Below are positions 46,100-54,428 of a stretch of 64,000 bases of DNA, piece by piece; position 1 is the first letter of the stretch, and each line of letters starts with the position of its first letter. The notes beneath the pieces are model-generated. The model was not told the DNA's origin and did not search any database. It saw only the letters and a program-made list of their open reading frames with translations. The stretch lies in assembly GCF_003265325.1 (NCBI RefSeq), contig NZ_QGNX01000008.1, positions 1-64,000 on the forward strand. Reading direction: 5' to 3'. The position numbers and the translations under genes are program-made. This DNA is from Oceanibium sediminis (GTDB lineage: Bacteria > Pseudomonadota > Alphaproteobacteria > Rhodobacterales > Rhodobacteraceae).

Positions 46100-46770
46100 A
46101 GGCCGCGGTCATCGTCTTTCCCGGCTCGAACTGCGACAGGGACATGGCCGTCGGGCTGGAGCGCGCCACCGGCCGCGCCCCGCAGATGGTCTGGCACAAG
46201 GACGCCAGCCTGCCCGAAGGGCTGGACCTGGTCGCAATTCCGGGCGGTTTTTCCTTCGGCGACTACCTGCGCTGCGGCGCGATCGCGGCCCGTGCGCCGA
46301 TCATGCGCTCGGTTGTGGATTTCGCGGCGCGCGGCGGTCATGTGCTGGGCGTGTGCAACGGCTTCCAGGTGTTGATAGAGGCGGGTCTGCTGCCCGGCGC
46401 GCTGATGCGCAACGCGCAACTGAAATACGTCTGCAAGGTAACCCCGCTGCGCGTGGCGACCAACGACAGCGCCTTTACCTGCGGCTACACCCGCAACCAG
46501 CGCATTGACATTCCCATCGCCCACCACGACGGCAACTACCTGGCGGAGCCCGCGCTGCTGGACCGGCTGCGCGGTGAGGACCGGATCGCCTTCACCTATG
46601 AGCAGAACCCGAACGGCTCCACCGCCGATATCGCCGGGATCCTGTCTGAGAACCGGCGCATCCTTGGCATGATGCCGCACCCCGAGCGCGCGAACGACCC
46701 GGCCCTGGGCGGGACCGACGGCGCCCCGTTCTTCGCGGGACTTGCCGAAGGTGTGATGGCCGGGGCCTGA
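46096..46770 (+). CDS. purQ: FGAM synthase glutaminase subunit PurQ
   Basis: PurQ releases ammonia from glutamine for FGAM synthesis. The 224-residue class I amidotransferase has [14 protein letters not shown] at the N terminus, the nucleophile cysteine in [17 protein letters not shown], and the catalytic His/Glu in [10 protein letters not shown] 46096 overlaps the purS stop. The next gene is a sensor kinase rather than purL, so the cluster ends here. Confidence 0.96.
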   Translation: MKAAVIVFPGSNCDRDMAVGLERATGRAPQMVWHKDASLPEGLDLVAIPGGFSFGDYLRCGAIAARAPIMRSVVDFAARGGHVLGVCNGFQVLIEAGLLPGALMRNAQLKYVCKVTPLRVATNDSAFTCGYTRNQRIDIPIAHHDGNYLAEPALLDRLRGEDRIAFTYEQNPNGSTADIAGILSENRRILGMMPHPERANDPALGGTDGAPFFAGLAEGVMAGA

Positions 46771-46824
46771 TCCCGGCCGCATCGCGCCCTTGCCCGTGCA
46801 GGCCGCCTCACTTAGCCTTTCATC

Positions 46825-48585
46825 ATGAGCGACAGCGCCCGCATCCCTATTTTCCACACGACCATGTCCGCATGGATGCGCCTCGCAGTGCTGGCGTTCG
46901 TCGCGTTCGGCCTGGCGCTGATGGTGGTGACGAACCAGTACCTGACGCAGCGCTTTTCCGAAACGCAACGCACCGAAAGCCAGCTGCGCGCCGCCCTTTA
47001 CGCGGGCAACATGGTCACGCTGCTGCGCCAGCAATCGCTGGTGCCGCTGCTGCTGGCGCGCGACCCGGTTTTCGTCACCGCGTTGCAGACCAAGGACTAC
47101 ACCTCGACCTCCCAGCAGCTGATCGAGGTGGCGACGGATATCCGCGTCGACACGATCGAGCTGCTGGACGTTGACGGGCGGGTTGTCGCATCGTCTGAGC
47201 GGCGCAACATCGGTGCGAACCGCAGCGAACAGTCCTATTATTCCAATGCCTTGCGGGAGTCGGGCACGATCTTCACCGTCTCGGGCGAGGAGGACAGCGG
47301 CCCGCTGGGCTTTCACTACGCGCGCAAGGTCGTGCAGGGCAACACGCCCATCGGCGTGATCGTCGTCGCGGTGGACATGCGCCAGTTGGAGGTCAGCTGG
47401 CGAAACCGCAACGACCTGGTCGCGGTGACCAACACCAGCGACACGGTGGTCCTTGCCTCCAACACGCGATGGCGCAGCAACACGCTGACCAACGTGCTCG
47501 CCTCCGAACCGCCGCCGAGCACGGTGCGGCGCGCGCTGGGCCTGACGCGCAACTCGGTCGAGGACAATCCCTACGTCTTTCTTGACGAGCAATGGCTGCT
47601 GCGCACCGAGGTGAAGACCGGCTTTCGCGGCTGGCGGCTGACGTATTTTTCCTCTCTCACCGGGGTCCGGGCGCGGGTGAACGCCATCCTGGCGCTGGAA
47701 CTGACGGGGCTGGCGCTGCTGCTGGCGATGTTCCTGTTCCTCGCCAACAAGCGCTTGCAGCGGCAAAGCCGCCTGATCGCCGAGGAATCCGGCCAGCTGC
47801 GCCGCCTGAACGCCCGCCTCAGCGAGGAAATCGAGGAACGTCAAAGGGTTGAGCGCAACCTTGAAGTTGCCGAGCAATCGCTGGAACAGGCCTCCAAACT
47901 GGCGGCCATCGGGCAGATGTCGGCCGCTGTCAGCCATGAGCTGAACCAGCCGCTGGCGGCGATGCGCACCTATCTTGCCGGCGCGCGCCTGCTGCTTGAG
48001 CGGGACCGCAAGGACGAGGCGCTGAGTTCCTTCCACCGCATCGACGACCTGCTGGAACGGATGGGCACCATCACCAAGCAGATGAAATCCTACGCGCGCA
48101 AGGGCTCGGACGCGCTGAGTCTGGTGGACCTGCGCGACGCGGTCGACGGCAGCCTCGCGATGATGGCGCCGCAGCTTGGACAGACCAGCGTGGATATCCG
48201 CAAGTCCCTGCCCGCGACGCCGGTGATGGTACGCGCCGATCCGGTGCGGCTGGACCAGATCATCATCAATCTTCTGCGCAACGCGCTGGACGCGGTTTCG
48301 GACGTGGACGACCCGGTGATCGACATCCTGCTGGTGCAGGGGCGGCAGGTCTCGCTTTCGGTGCGCGACAACGGCCACGGCATCGACGACGCAGAGGCGC
48401 TTTTCGAGCCATTCTACACCACGAAGAAACCCGGAGAGGGCGTTGGACTCGGCCTTGCCATCTCGGCCGGGATCGCGAATGAATTGGGTGGGCGTCTTTT
48501 TGCCAGAAACGCCGAACCACACGGTGCAGTCTTCGAACTGCAGCTTCCCCGTGCCATGGATAATTCGACCCAAGCAGCGGAGTAA
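46825..48585 (+). CDS. DctB-like C4-dicarboxylate-type sensor histidine kinase
   Basis: This 586-residue kinase has a membrane helix at about 18-36, a periplasmic double-PAS-like sensor region, a second helix at about 286-308, a coiled-coil linker (LRRLNARLSEEIEERQRVE), and a kinase core with His371 in AVSHELNQPLAAMRTYLAG, N box INLLRNALDAV, and G boxes DNGHGIDD and GVGLGLAIS. This layout and the HELNQPLAA box are typical of DctB. The adjacent response regulator is nine bases away. No dctPQM genes are next to it, so the ligand is uncertain. Confidence 0.9.
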   Translation: MSDSARIPIFHTTMSAWMRLAVLAFVAFGLALMVVTNQYLTQRFSETQRTESQLRAALYAGNMVTLLRQQSLVPLLLARDPVFVTALQTKDYTSTSQQLIEVATDIRVDTIELLDVDGRVVASSERRNIGANRSEQSYYSNALRESGTIFTVSGEEDSGPLGFHYARKVVQGNTPIGVIVVAVDMRQLEVSWRNRNDLVAVTNTSDTVVLASNTRWRSNTLTNVLASEPPPSTVRRALGLTRNSVEDNPYVFLDEQWLLRTEVKTGFRGWRLTYFSSLTGVRARVNAILALELTGLALLLAMFLFLANKRLQRQSRLIAEESGQLRRLNARLSEEIEERQRVERNLEVAEQSLEQASKLAAIGQMSAAVSHELNQPLAAMRTYLAGARLLLERDRKDEALSSFHRIDDLLERMGTITKQMKSYARKGSDALSLVDLRDAVDGSLAMMAPQLGQTSVDIRKSLPATPVMVRADPVRLDQIIINLLRNALDAVSDVDDPVIDILLVQGRQVSLSVRDNGHGIDDAEALFEPFYTTKKPGEGVGLGLAISAGIANELGGRLFARNAEPHGAVFELQLPRAMDNSTQAAE

Positions 48586-48594
48586 CAGGTTCAA

Positions 48595-49944
48595 ATGTCA
48601 AGCAAACCCATGGTCGCGATCGTCGATGACGAGGCGGATATGCGCGGCTCCATCGCGCAGTGGCTGAACCTTTCAGGGTTCGAGACCGTGACCTTTGACA
48701 GCGCCGAAGCGGCACTGCGCGATGTGCGGGCGGATTTCCCCGGCGTCGTGATTTCCGATATCCGGATGCCCGGGATCGATGGCATGGCGTTCCTGAAGCG
48801 CCTGCAAAGCGTGGACCCGTCCCTGCCGGTGATCATGATCACCGGGCACGGCGACGTGTCGCTGGCCGTCGAAGCCATGCGCATCGGGGCCTATGACTTC
48901 ATCGAGAAGCCCTTCGACCCCGAGCGATTGGCCGACATGACGCGCCGCGCCGCCACCACCCGGCGGCTGACGCTCGACAACCGCCGCCTGCGCCGCGAGA
49001 TGTCGGATGGCACGATGCTGCTGCGCAAGCTCGTCGGCTCCTCCGCCGTGATCGAGCGGCTGCGCGAAACGATCCTCGACGTCGCACAAGCGGATGGTCA
49101 CGTCATGATCACCGGCGAAACCGGCACCGGGAAATCCCTGATCGCACACGCGCTGCACGCCTGCGGGCCGCGCAAGGGCAAGCCCTATGTTTACGTGAAC
49201 TGCGCCGCATTGAACGCTGAAGACATGGAGAAATCCCTGTTCGGCCCCATCGAAGAGCCGGAGCGTCGCCCCGCCGTGGAAGCCTCGGACGGGGGCACGC
49301 TGGCGCTTGAGAACATCGAGGCGCTGCCGCTGGCGCTGCAGGCCCGTCTGGTGACGGAGCTGCGCCACGGTGAAGGCGGCGACACGGAAACCGCGCCGCG
49401 CAACCTGCACATCATCTCCATCTCCAGCTCCATCTCCAGCGGGGACACCCCGCCCGAGGGGATGAGCGAGGGCCTATTCTTCCGCCTCTCGGCGTTGCAC
49501 CTGTCCACCCCGCCGCTGCGCGACCGGGGCGAGGATATCCTGCTGTTGTTCAACCGTTTCTGCGCCCAGTTCGCAGAGGATTACGGCTGCGAGCCGCCCG
49601 AGGTTTCGGCCGAGGACGCCGCGCGCCTGATCCAGGCGCCCTGGCCCGGCAACATCCGCCAGCTGATGAATGTCGCCGAGCGCGCGGTGCTGCACAAGCG
49701 GCGCGGGGAAGAGGGGCTCGCCCCGCTGCTGGACGACGGGGAAATGCGCCCGAGCGCGCCGCAGATCATGGTCGAAAAACCCCTGCGCGAACATGTCGAG
49801 GCATTTGAAAAGATGTTGATCGACAATGCCTTGCGCCGTAACCGCGGTGCCGTCTCTGCGGTGATGGAGGAACTGGCCCTGCCCCGCCGCACCCTGAACG
49901 AGAAGATGGCGAAATACGGGTTGGTGCGCGGCGAATACCTATGA
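48595..49944 (+). CDS. DctD-like response regulator with degenerate AAA+ domain
   Basis: This 449-residue partner of the DctB-like kinase has an intact receiver (Asp55, Lys105 in IEKPF) and Walker A GETGTGKS (174-181). The rest of the AAA+ domain is eroded: GAFTGA is absent (SLFGPIEEPERRPAVEAS), Walker B reads GGTLALEN (233-240) instead of LFLDE, and the REDLFYRL arginine-finger region reads SEGLFFRL. A Fis-type helix-turn-helix remains at the C terminus (RNRGAVSAVMEELALPRRTL). It probably binds ATP and DNA but cannot drive sigma54. The stop overlaps the convergent DUF1638 gene by six bases. Confidence 0.88.
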   Translation: MSSKPMVAIVDDEADMRGSIAQWLNLSGFETVTFDSAEAALRDVRADFPGVVISDIRMPGIDGMAFLKRLQSVDPSLPVIMITGHGDVSLAVEAMRIGAYDFIEKPFDPERLADMTRRAATTRRLTLDNRRLRREMSDGTMLLRKLVGSSAVIERLRETILDVAQADGHVMITGETGTGKSLIAHALHACGPRKGKPYVYVNCAALNAEDMEKSLFGPIEEPERRPAVEASDGGTLALENIEALPLALQARLVTELRHGEGGDTETAPRNLHIISISSSISSGDTPPEGMSEGLFFRLSALHLSTPPLRDRGEDILLLFNRFCAQFAEDYGCEPPEVSAEDAARLIQAPWPGNIRQLMNVAERAVLHKRRGEEGLAPLLDDGEMRPSAPQIMVEKPLREHVEAFEKMLIDNALRRNRGAVSAVMEELALPRRTLNEKMAKYGLVRGEYL

Positions 49945-50604
49945 CGCCGCGTTCAGCGCCACTGCAAGGTCGCCATACCCGGTGAAACGATAGCTGTACG
50001 CCAGCCCCAGGCGGCGTGCAGCCTCCCGCGCCTTTTCCTCCAGCGCGGGATCCCGCGTCTGGGCCAGGTAAACCAGCCGTTCGTAGTTGCCGAAAAGCAT
50101 GTCGCGCAGCTCAGGATGGCGATCCAGCCCCATGGGCCGCCAGACGAAGGCGTCGAACTGCTTCACCAGGAAATCCGTCAGGTAGAAGCAGGTGATCTCG
50201 TCCTCGAGGCGGCTCATGAAGGCGTCGTTCCCGTCGAAGAACGCGTAGCAATGGGGGCCCGGGACCATGCCGACCCCCAGCGCATCGCATCGCGCCTGCA
50301 ACAGGCCGCCGGTGCCGCAATCGGCGTAAACCACGAAGATATCGGCATAATCCTTGCGCGCGTCCTTGACCGCCGCCTCCACCGCATCGGGGATGCGGTC
50401 GGGGTGCAGGTGCAGCTTCGCGGGCAGGCACTGAAGGTCCATATGCGTCCAGCCATTGGCCGCCTTCAGCGCCAGGATCTCGCGCGCAAGCGCACCGCAG
50501 GCGATCAGCAGGATGCGGCCCTGCCCTTTCGGCGCGAGGCCCTTCTCGGTCAGGTCCGTATCGCTCGGGACCGGGGGCACGGGATCATTCGCCTCATCGC
50601 TCAT
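49939..50604 (-). CDS. DUF1638 family protein of the corrinoid methyltransferase locus
   Basis: This 221-residue soluble protein matches DUF1638: ILLIACGALAREILAL, DLQCLPAKLHLHPDRIPDAV, and YADCGTGGLLQARCDALGV, with conserved cysteines and histidines that could bind metal. Members co-occur with corrinoid proteins and methyltransferases. From memory, genetic work in roseobacters linked a DUF1638 gene to methionine synthesis. It is divergent from the hydroxylase gene. The precise reaction is not known to me. Confidence 0.85.
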   Translation of the reverse strand: MSDEANDPVPPVPSDTDLTEKGLAPKGQGRILLIACGALAREILALKAANGWTHMDLQCLPAKLHLHPDRIPDAVEAAVKDARKDYADIFVVYADCGTGGLLQARCDALGVGMVPGPHCYAFFDGNDAFMSRLEDEITCFYLTDFLVKQFDAFVWRPMGLDRHPELRDMLFGNYERLVYLAQTRDPALEEKAREAARRLGLAYSYRFTGYGDLAVALNAAS

Positions 50605-50683
50605 GCAACTATTGCCTTCGTCTTCACTTTGCTAAACAAATTTCAAACACACACAACTCACCCAAACAGTTCGGAGCGTGACT

Positions 50684-51427
50684 ATGCGTCTGAAGAAACG
50701 CATTCGCAAGATCATCAAATGGGGCCCATGGAGCTATCGCTTCTGGCGCGAGTTGATGCGTCGGCCCTATGAAATCGCCTTCCCCACGCCCGCGATTGCC
50801 GACGATATCCTTTCGGAATTCCCCGAAGCCGCCGAATTGCGCGACAAGTACCCCGAGTTGCGCGCCGAGGCGCTGAAGATCTCCATGGGCCGTGAGCTGC
50901 CCGCCAACCACGAGATCATGGCCGCGCAGACCACCTTCTACGACTTCGACAAGATCCCCTGGCGGATGGCGAACCTGCGCGCCTATGGTTTCGACTACCC
51001 CGACAACATGGCAGAAATGCCGATCATGGCCGATTTCCTGCGCCGCAATCCGCATGTGGTTTCGGCCACGATCTCGGTCTTTCCGGCCGGCAAGCACCTG
51101 CGCCCGCACCGTGGCCCCTGGAAAGGCGTCTGGCGCTACCACCTGCCCTACCTGGTGCAGGACCTGGGCGACGGCAGGACATCCTGCGAACTGATGATCG
51201 ACGGCCGGGACTACTTCCTCAAGGAAGGCGAGGATATGCTGTGGGACGATACCTTCATGCATTCCGCCACCAACCGCTCGGATACGCCGCGCATCGTGCT
51301 GTTGCTGGACGTCTACCGCAAGAACCACCCGTGGTGGCTGAACTGGATCTCGCGGGGCGTGCTCGGCGCGGCCAGGATCGGCCAGCGCACGCAGGGAATG
51401 CGCGCGAAGGCCGCCATCGGCACCTGA
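50684..51427 (+). CDS. Aspartyl/asparaginyl beta-hydroxylase family oxygenase
   Basis: This 247-residue protein fits the AspH-type 2-oxoglutarate/iron oxygenases: ISVFPAGKHLRPHRGPWKG supplies the first iron-binding histidine and the 2-oxoglutarate region, and WDDTFMHSATNRSDTPRIVLLLDV the distal histidine and arginine. The N terminus is basic (KKRIRKIIKWGPW). ATG 50684 is chosen because GGAG lies seven bases upstream; GTG 50678 is too close to it. Relatives hydroxylate peptide side chains or lipid A acyl chains; the substrate here is open. Confidence 0.85.
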   Translation: MRLKKRIRKIIKWGPWSYRFWRELMRRPYEIAFPTPAIADDILSEFPEAAELRDKYPELRAEALKISMGRELPANHEIMAAQTTFYDFDKIPWRMANLRAYGFDYPDNMAEMPIMADFLRRNPHVVSATISVFPAGKHLRPHRGPWKGVWRYHLPYLVQDLGDGRTSCELMIDGRDYFLKEGEDMLWDDTFMHSATNRSDTPRIVLLLDVYRKNHPWWLNWISRGVLGAARIGQRTQGMRAKAAIGT

Positions 51428-51431
51428 GGGA

Positions 51432-52136
51432 TCAGGCCTCTGCCAGCTGGTTGTGCTTGCGCTGGATGAAGTCCTTCGCCGTTTCCACCGCGACGGCGGC
51501 ATCCCGGCAATAGGCGTCCGCGCCGATCGCCTTGGCGAATTCCTCGTTCAGGGGCGCGCCGCCCACCAGCACGATGTAATCGTCACGGATGCCCTTTTCG
51601 ACCATCGTGTCGATCACGACCTTCATGTAGGGCATCGTCGTCGTCAGCAGCGCGGACATGCCAAGGATATCGGCCTGTTCCTTTTCCGCCGACTCGAGGT
51701 AATTCTCGACCGGGTTGTTGATGCCAAGGTCCACCACCTCGAACCCGGCGCCTTCCATCATCATCGCGACGAGGTTCTTGCCGATGTCGTGGATGTCGCC
51801 CTTCACGGTGCCGATCACCATCTTGCCCAGGCGCGGTGCGCCGGTTTCGATCAGCAGCGGCTTCAGGATGCCCATGCCGCCCTTCATCGCGTTGGCGGCA
51901 AGAAGCACCTCGGGCACGAACAGGATTCCGTCGCGGAAATCGATACCCACGATGCGCATCCCCTCGACCAGAGCCTTGGTCAGGATGTCATAGGGCGTCC
52001 AGCCGCGTTCCAGCAGGATATTGACGGCTTCCTCGATCTCGTCCTTGAGACCGTCGTAAAGGTCATCATGCATCTGCTGAACGAGCTCTTCGTCATCGAG
52101 TTCGCTCAGAACGATGTCGTCTTCCTCGTCAGCCAT
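51432..52136 (-). CDS. Corrinoid (cobalamin-binding) methyl-carrier protein
   Basis: This 234-residue protein has the MetH-like cap helices (about 10-95) and a B12-binding Rossmann domain (about 100-225) with the base-off motif KGDIHDIGKNLV that supplies the lower-ligand histidine, MSALLTTTM and GGAPLNEEFA. It should shuttle methyl groups to the neighbouring homocysteine methyltransferase. ATG 52136 (MADEEDDIVL) is the family start; ATG 52145 is three codons upstream. A 201-base leader separates it from the upstream methyltransferase gene. Confidence 0.92.
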   Translation of the reverse strand: MADEEDDIVLSELDDEELVQQMHDDLYDGLKDEIEEAVNILLERGWTPYDILTKALVEGMRIVGIDFRDGILFVPEVLLAANAMKGGMGILKPLLIETGAPRLGKMVIGTVKGDIHDIGKNLVAMMMEGAGFEVVDLGINNPVENYLESAEKEQADILGMSALLTTTMPYMKVVIDTMVEKGIRDDYIVLVGGAPLNEEFAKAIGADAYCRDAAVAVETAKDFIQRKHNQLAEA

Positions 52137-52337
52137 TGTTGCCATCCCAAAATGCCCGGTCGTCCCCGGGGGTTGCACGTCTCTGACACTTCCGTTGTAT
52201 CAGGTTGCCGGTCTGGTAACGCAGCGACACTTCATTGTCGATAATCGACGAAAAGCAAATTGCCGCAATGCGCGCCCGTGTTTCGCCTTGCCGACGGGGG
52301 CCGCGGTCCACGCCCCCCTGTCCCGGCAATGTCCGGT
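52137..52337 (-). other. 201-base leader between the methyltransferase and corrinoid-protein genes
   Basis: On the minus strand this gap holds a GGGGGC...GCCCCC stem just after the methyltransferase stop, a small CGACA/TGTCG hairpin, two copies of GAAGTGTC about 44 bases apart, and a CCCGG...CCGGG stem near the corrinoid-protein start. I compared it by eye with SAM-II, SAM/SAH and cobalamin riboswitch patterns and saw no match. It may carry a promoter or an unrecognised leader. Confidence 0.35.
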
Positions 52338-53351
52338 TCATACCCGCCGGCGGCGGTTGCTGGAGCGCCGCTTCGCGGTCGGCGCGCCGGTCCCGTCGGA
52401 GTCCGACGAGAAGCCGCCGAGCCGGGCCTCGATCTCCTCCAGAGTGGGGGGATCGCCGGGCACCATCTCGCTCAGGCGGGCATGCATGGCGCGCAGGTGC
52501 TCGGGGCCGGTGCCGCAGCAGCCGCCGATGATCGTCGCACCGATCTCGCGCGCCAGGGCGGCGTAATCGGCCATCAGCTCGGGCGTGCCGTCGTAGTGCA
52601 CGTGCCCGTCCACGAACTTCGGAATCCCGGCGTTGCCCTTGGCGATCAGGGGCAGGTCCGGGGCCGCTTCCTTCATGCCGCGCAGGGTGCGCAGGATGTC
52701 CGATGCGCCCACGCCGCAGTTCGCGCCAAAGGCCAGCGGGCGATGCTCCAGGCTGTCCACGAGCCGCACCATGTCGGCAGAGGTCACGCCCATCATCGTG
52801 CGCCCGGCGGTGTCAAAGCTCATCGTGCAGCACCAGGGCGCGCCAACACGCCCGATGCCGATGGCCGCGGCGCGCAGCTCCTCTGGGGCCGAGATCGTCT
52901 CAACCCAGAGCACATCCGCCCCGCCGTCCATCAGGCCGCGGGCCTGTTCCTCGAACATGTCGGCGGCATCGGCCACGGACAGGGTGCCCACGGGCTCCAT
53001 GATGTCTCCGGTCGGGCCCATGGAGCCCGCGACGATCACCGGGCGGTCGGCGGCGTCGGCCACCTCGCGCCCCAGCGCGGCGGCGGCCTTGTTCAGCTCG
53101 TGCACCCGGTTCTGCGCGTGGTGCAGCTTCAGGCGGGACGCGTTGCCGCCGAAACTGTTGGTCAGGAACAGGTCGCTTCCCGCGTTCACGGCGCTACGAT
53201 AGAGGTTGCGGATCTTCTCCGGCTCGTCGGTGTTCCAGAGTTCGGGCGCCTCGCCCGCGGGCAGGCCCTGGTTGAACAGGTTGGTCCCGGTCGCGCCATC
53301 GGTCAACAGCCAGTCGCGGCTGGCGAGCATCGTTTCAAGGTCTGTCTTCAT
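52338..53351 (-). CDS. bmtA: Homocysteine S-methyltransferase (BmtA/MetH N-terminal type)
   Basis: This 337-residue zinc enzyme corresponds to the N-terminal homocysteine-binding barrel of MetH. Signatures are LLTDGATGTNLFNQGLP, LTNSFGGN, FGANCGVGASD with the first zinc cysteine, and IIGGCCGTGPEHLRA with the paired zinc cysteines. It would methylate homocysteine using the adjacent corrinoid protein; betaine has also been proposed as methyl donor. The ATG overlaps the SufE stop. The C terminus is a basic tail (KRRSSNRRRRV). Confidence 0.9.
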   Translation of the reverse strand: MKTDLETMLASRDWLLTDGATGTNLFNQGLPAGEAPELWNTDEPEKIRNLYRSAVNAGSDLFLTNSFGGNASRLKLHHAQNRVHELNKAAAALGREVADAADRPVIVAGSMGPTGDIMEPVGTLSVADAADMFEEQARGLMDGGADVLWVETISAPEELRAAAIGIGRVGAPWCCTMSFDTAGRTMMGVTSADMVRLVDSLEHRPLAFGANCGVGASDILRTLRGMKEAAPDLPLIAKGNAGIPKFVDGHVHYDGTPELMADYAALAREIGATIIGGCCGTGPEHLRAMHARLSEMVPGDPPTLEEIEARLGGFSSDSDGTGAPTAKRRSSNRRRRV

Positions 53352-53782
53352 GCTGCGGCTCCTTCGGCACGGGCGGCAATCTCTCGGATACGGGCGATCA
53401 TCGCACGCAGCCCATTCGAACGCTGGGCGGACAGGTGACTGTCCAGCCCCAGCTCGGCGAAACGGGCCTGGGCGTCGATCCGGGCGATCTCGGCCGCGGT
53501 GGACCCGCTGTACAGGGCCCGCAGGATCGCGATCAGCCCCTTGACGATCATCGCATCGCTGTCGCCCTCGAAACGGATCCGCGCATCGGGGCCCTGCCCC
53601 TCGACATGGGGGACGAGCCAGACCTGGCTGGCGCAGCCCTCCACCTTGGTGGCGGGCACCTTCTGGGACTCCTCGATGCCGGGCATGTCCTTGCCGAGGT
53701 CGATCACGTAACGATAGCGGTCCTCCCATTCGTCGAGGAACGCGAAGTTTCCGGCAATCTCTTCGAAATCGGCGGCGGCCAT
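53348..53782 (-). CDS. sufE: Sulfur-transfer protein SufE
   Basis: SufE accepts persulfide sulfur from cysteine desulfurase SufS for iron-sulfur cluster assembly. The 144-residue protein has FEEIAGNFAFLDEWEDRYRYVIDLGK, the active cysteine in VEGCASQVWLV, and a C-terminal GLDSHLSAQRSNGLRAM. ATG 53782 follows GGAG nine bases upstream. It overlaps the bmtA start by four bases, an unexpected coupling of cluster assembly with methionine synthesis. Other suf genes are not in the window. Confidence 0.94.
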   Translation of the reverse strand: MAAADFEEIAGNFAFLDEWEDRYRYVIDLGKDMPGIEESQKVPATKVEGCASQVWLVPHVEGQGPDARIRFEGDSDAMIVKGLIAILRALYSGSTAAEIARIDAQARFAELGLDSHLSAQRSNGLRAMIARIREIAARAEGAAA

Positions 53783-53909
53783 TGGGAGTGCTCCAGCTTT
53801 GGTCTGTGGCCTTGGATGTAAGGGCAATTGGCCTGAACGTCCAGACGCCCCTTTTCCTGAAGGGGCTTTGTCTCTAAACCCTGAAGAACGCGACGAGGGA
53901 GGAATATCA

Positions 53910-54389
53910 ATGAGTTTGCGTGTCATCGCCTGCGGGCTGGTCCTGGCGCTCGGCGCCTGTTCGGGTGGATCGGGCAGCAACCCGCTCGGCTCTTTCCCGT
54001 CGCTCGGTTCGCTCAATCCCTTTGGGGGGAATGACGACGGGTCGGACGCCACTGTCGCTGGGGTGGTCGCGGATGACACCGTGCTGGTCGCGCAACTGGA
54101 GTCGGTCACCCCTGAGTCGGCCCTGCGCGGGGTCATCCTGAAGGCCACCGGCATCGCGCCCTCTGTCGGGTATTACAACGCGCAGCTGGTGCCGGTGAAC
54201 GGCGGGCTGCCCGACGAGCGCGGGATCGCGACCTATGACTTCCGCGTCACCCCGCCCGAGGTGTCTTCGGGCGGACCGGTGCAGGCGCGCCGGTTGATCG
54301 CCGCGACCTTCATCCATGACGACGATCTTGCCGGGATCCGCGGGTTCCGCGTGCGCTCTGCCGGCAACACCGTGGACCTGCGCCGCTAG
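53910..54389 (+). CDS. Putative lipoprotein of unknown function
   Basis: This 159-residue protein has a lipoprotein signal (MSLRVIACGLVLALGAC, cysteine at 17) followed by a low-complexity Gly/Ser/Asn linker and a beta-rich domain (GVVADDTVLVAQLESVTPES, GYYNAQLVPVNGG, ATYDFRVTPPE). A GAGGGAGGA site precedes the ATG. I recognise no named family. It is divergent from sufE and convergent with rnd. Confidence 0.8.
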   Translation: MSLRVIACGLVLALGACSGGSGSNPLGSFPSLGSLNPFGGNDDGSDATVAGVVADDTVLVAQLESVTPESALRGVILKATGIAPSVGYYNAQLVPVNGGLPDERGIATYDFRVTPPEVSSGGPVQARRLIAATFIHDDDLAGIRGFRVRSAGNTVDLRR

Positions 54390-54428
54390 ACGCGCGCAGG
54401 TCCGCCGGGCCGGGCGGGAGTCGCGCGC

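Noticed and set aside
46072-48594. A very long open frame (840 codons) on the minus strand opposite purQ and the DctB-like kinase
   Set aside because: It is rich in His, Gln and Arg, has no domain pattern, and lies antisense to two clearly conserved genes; high third-position GC removes stops in this frame.
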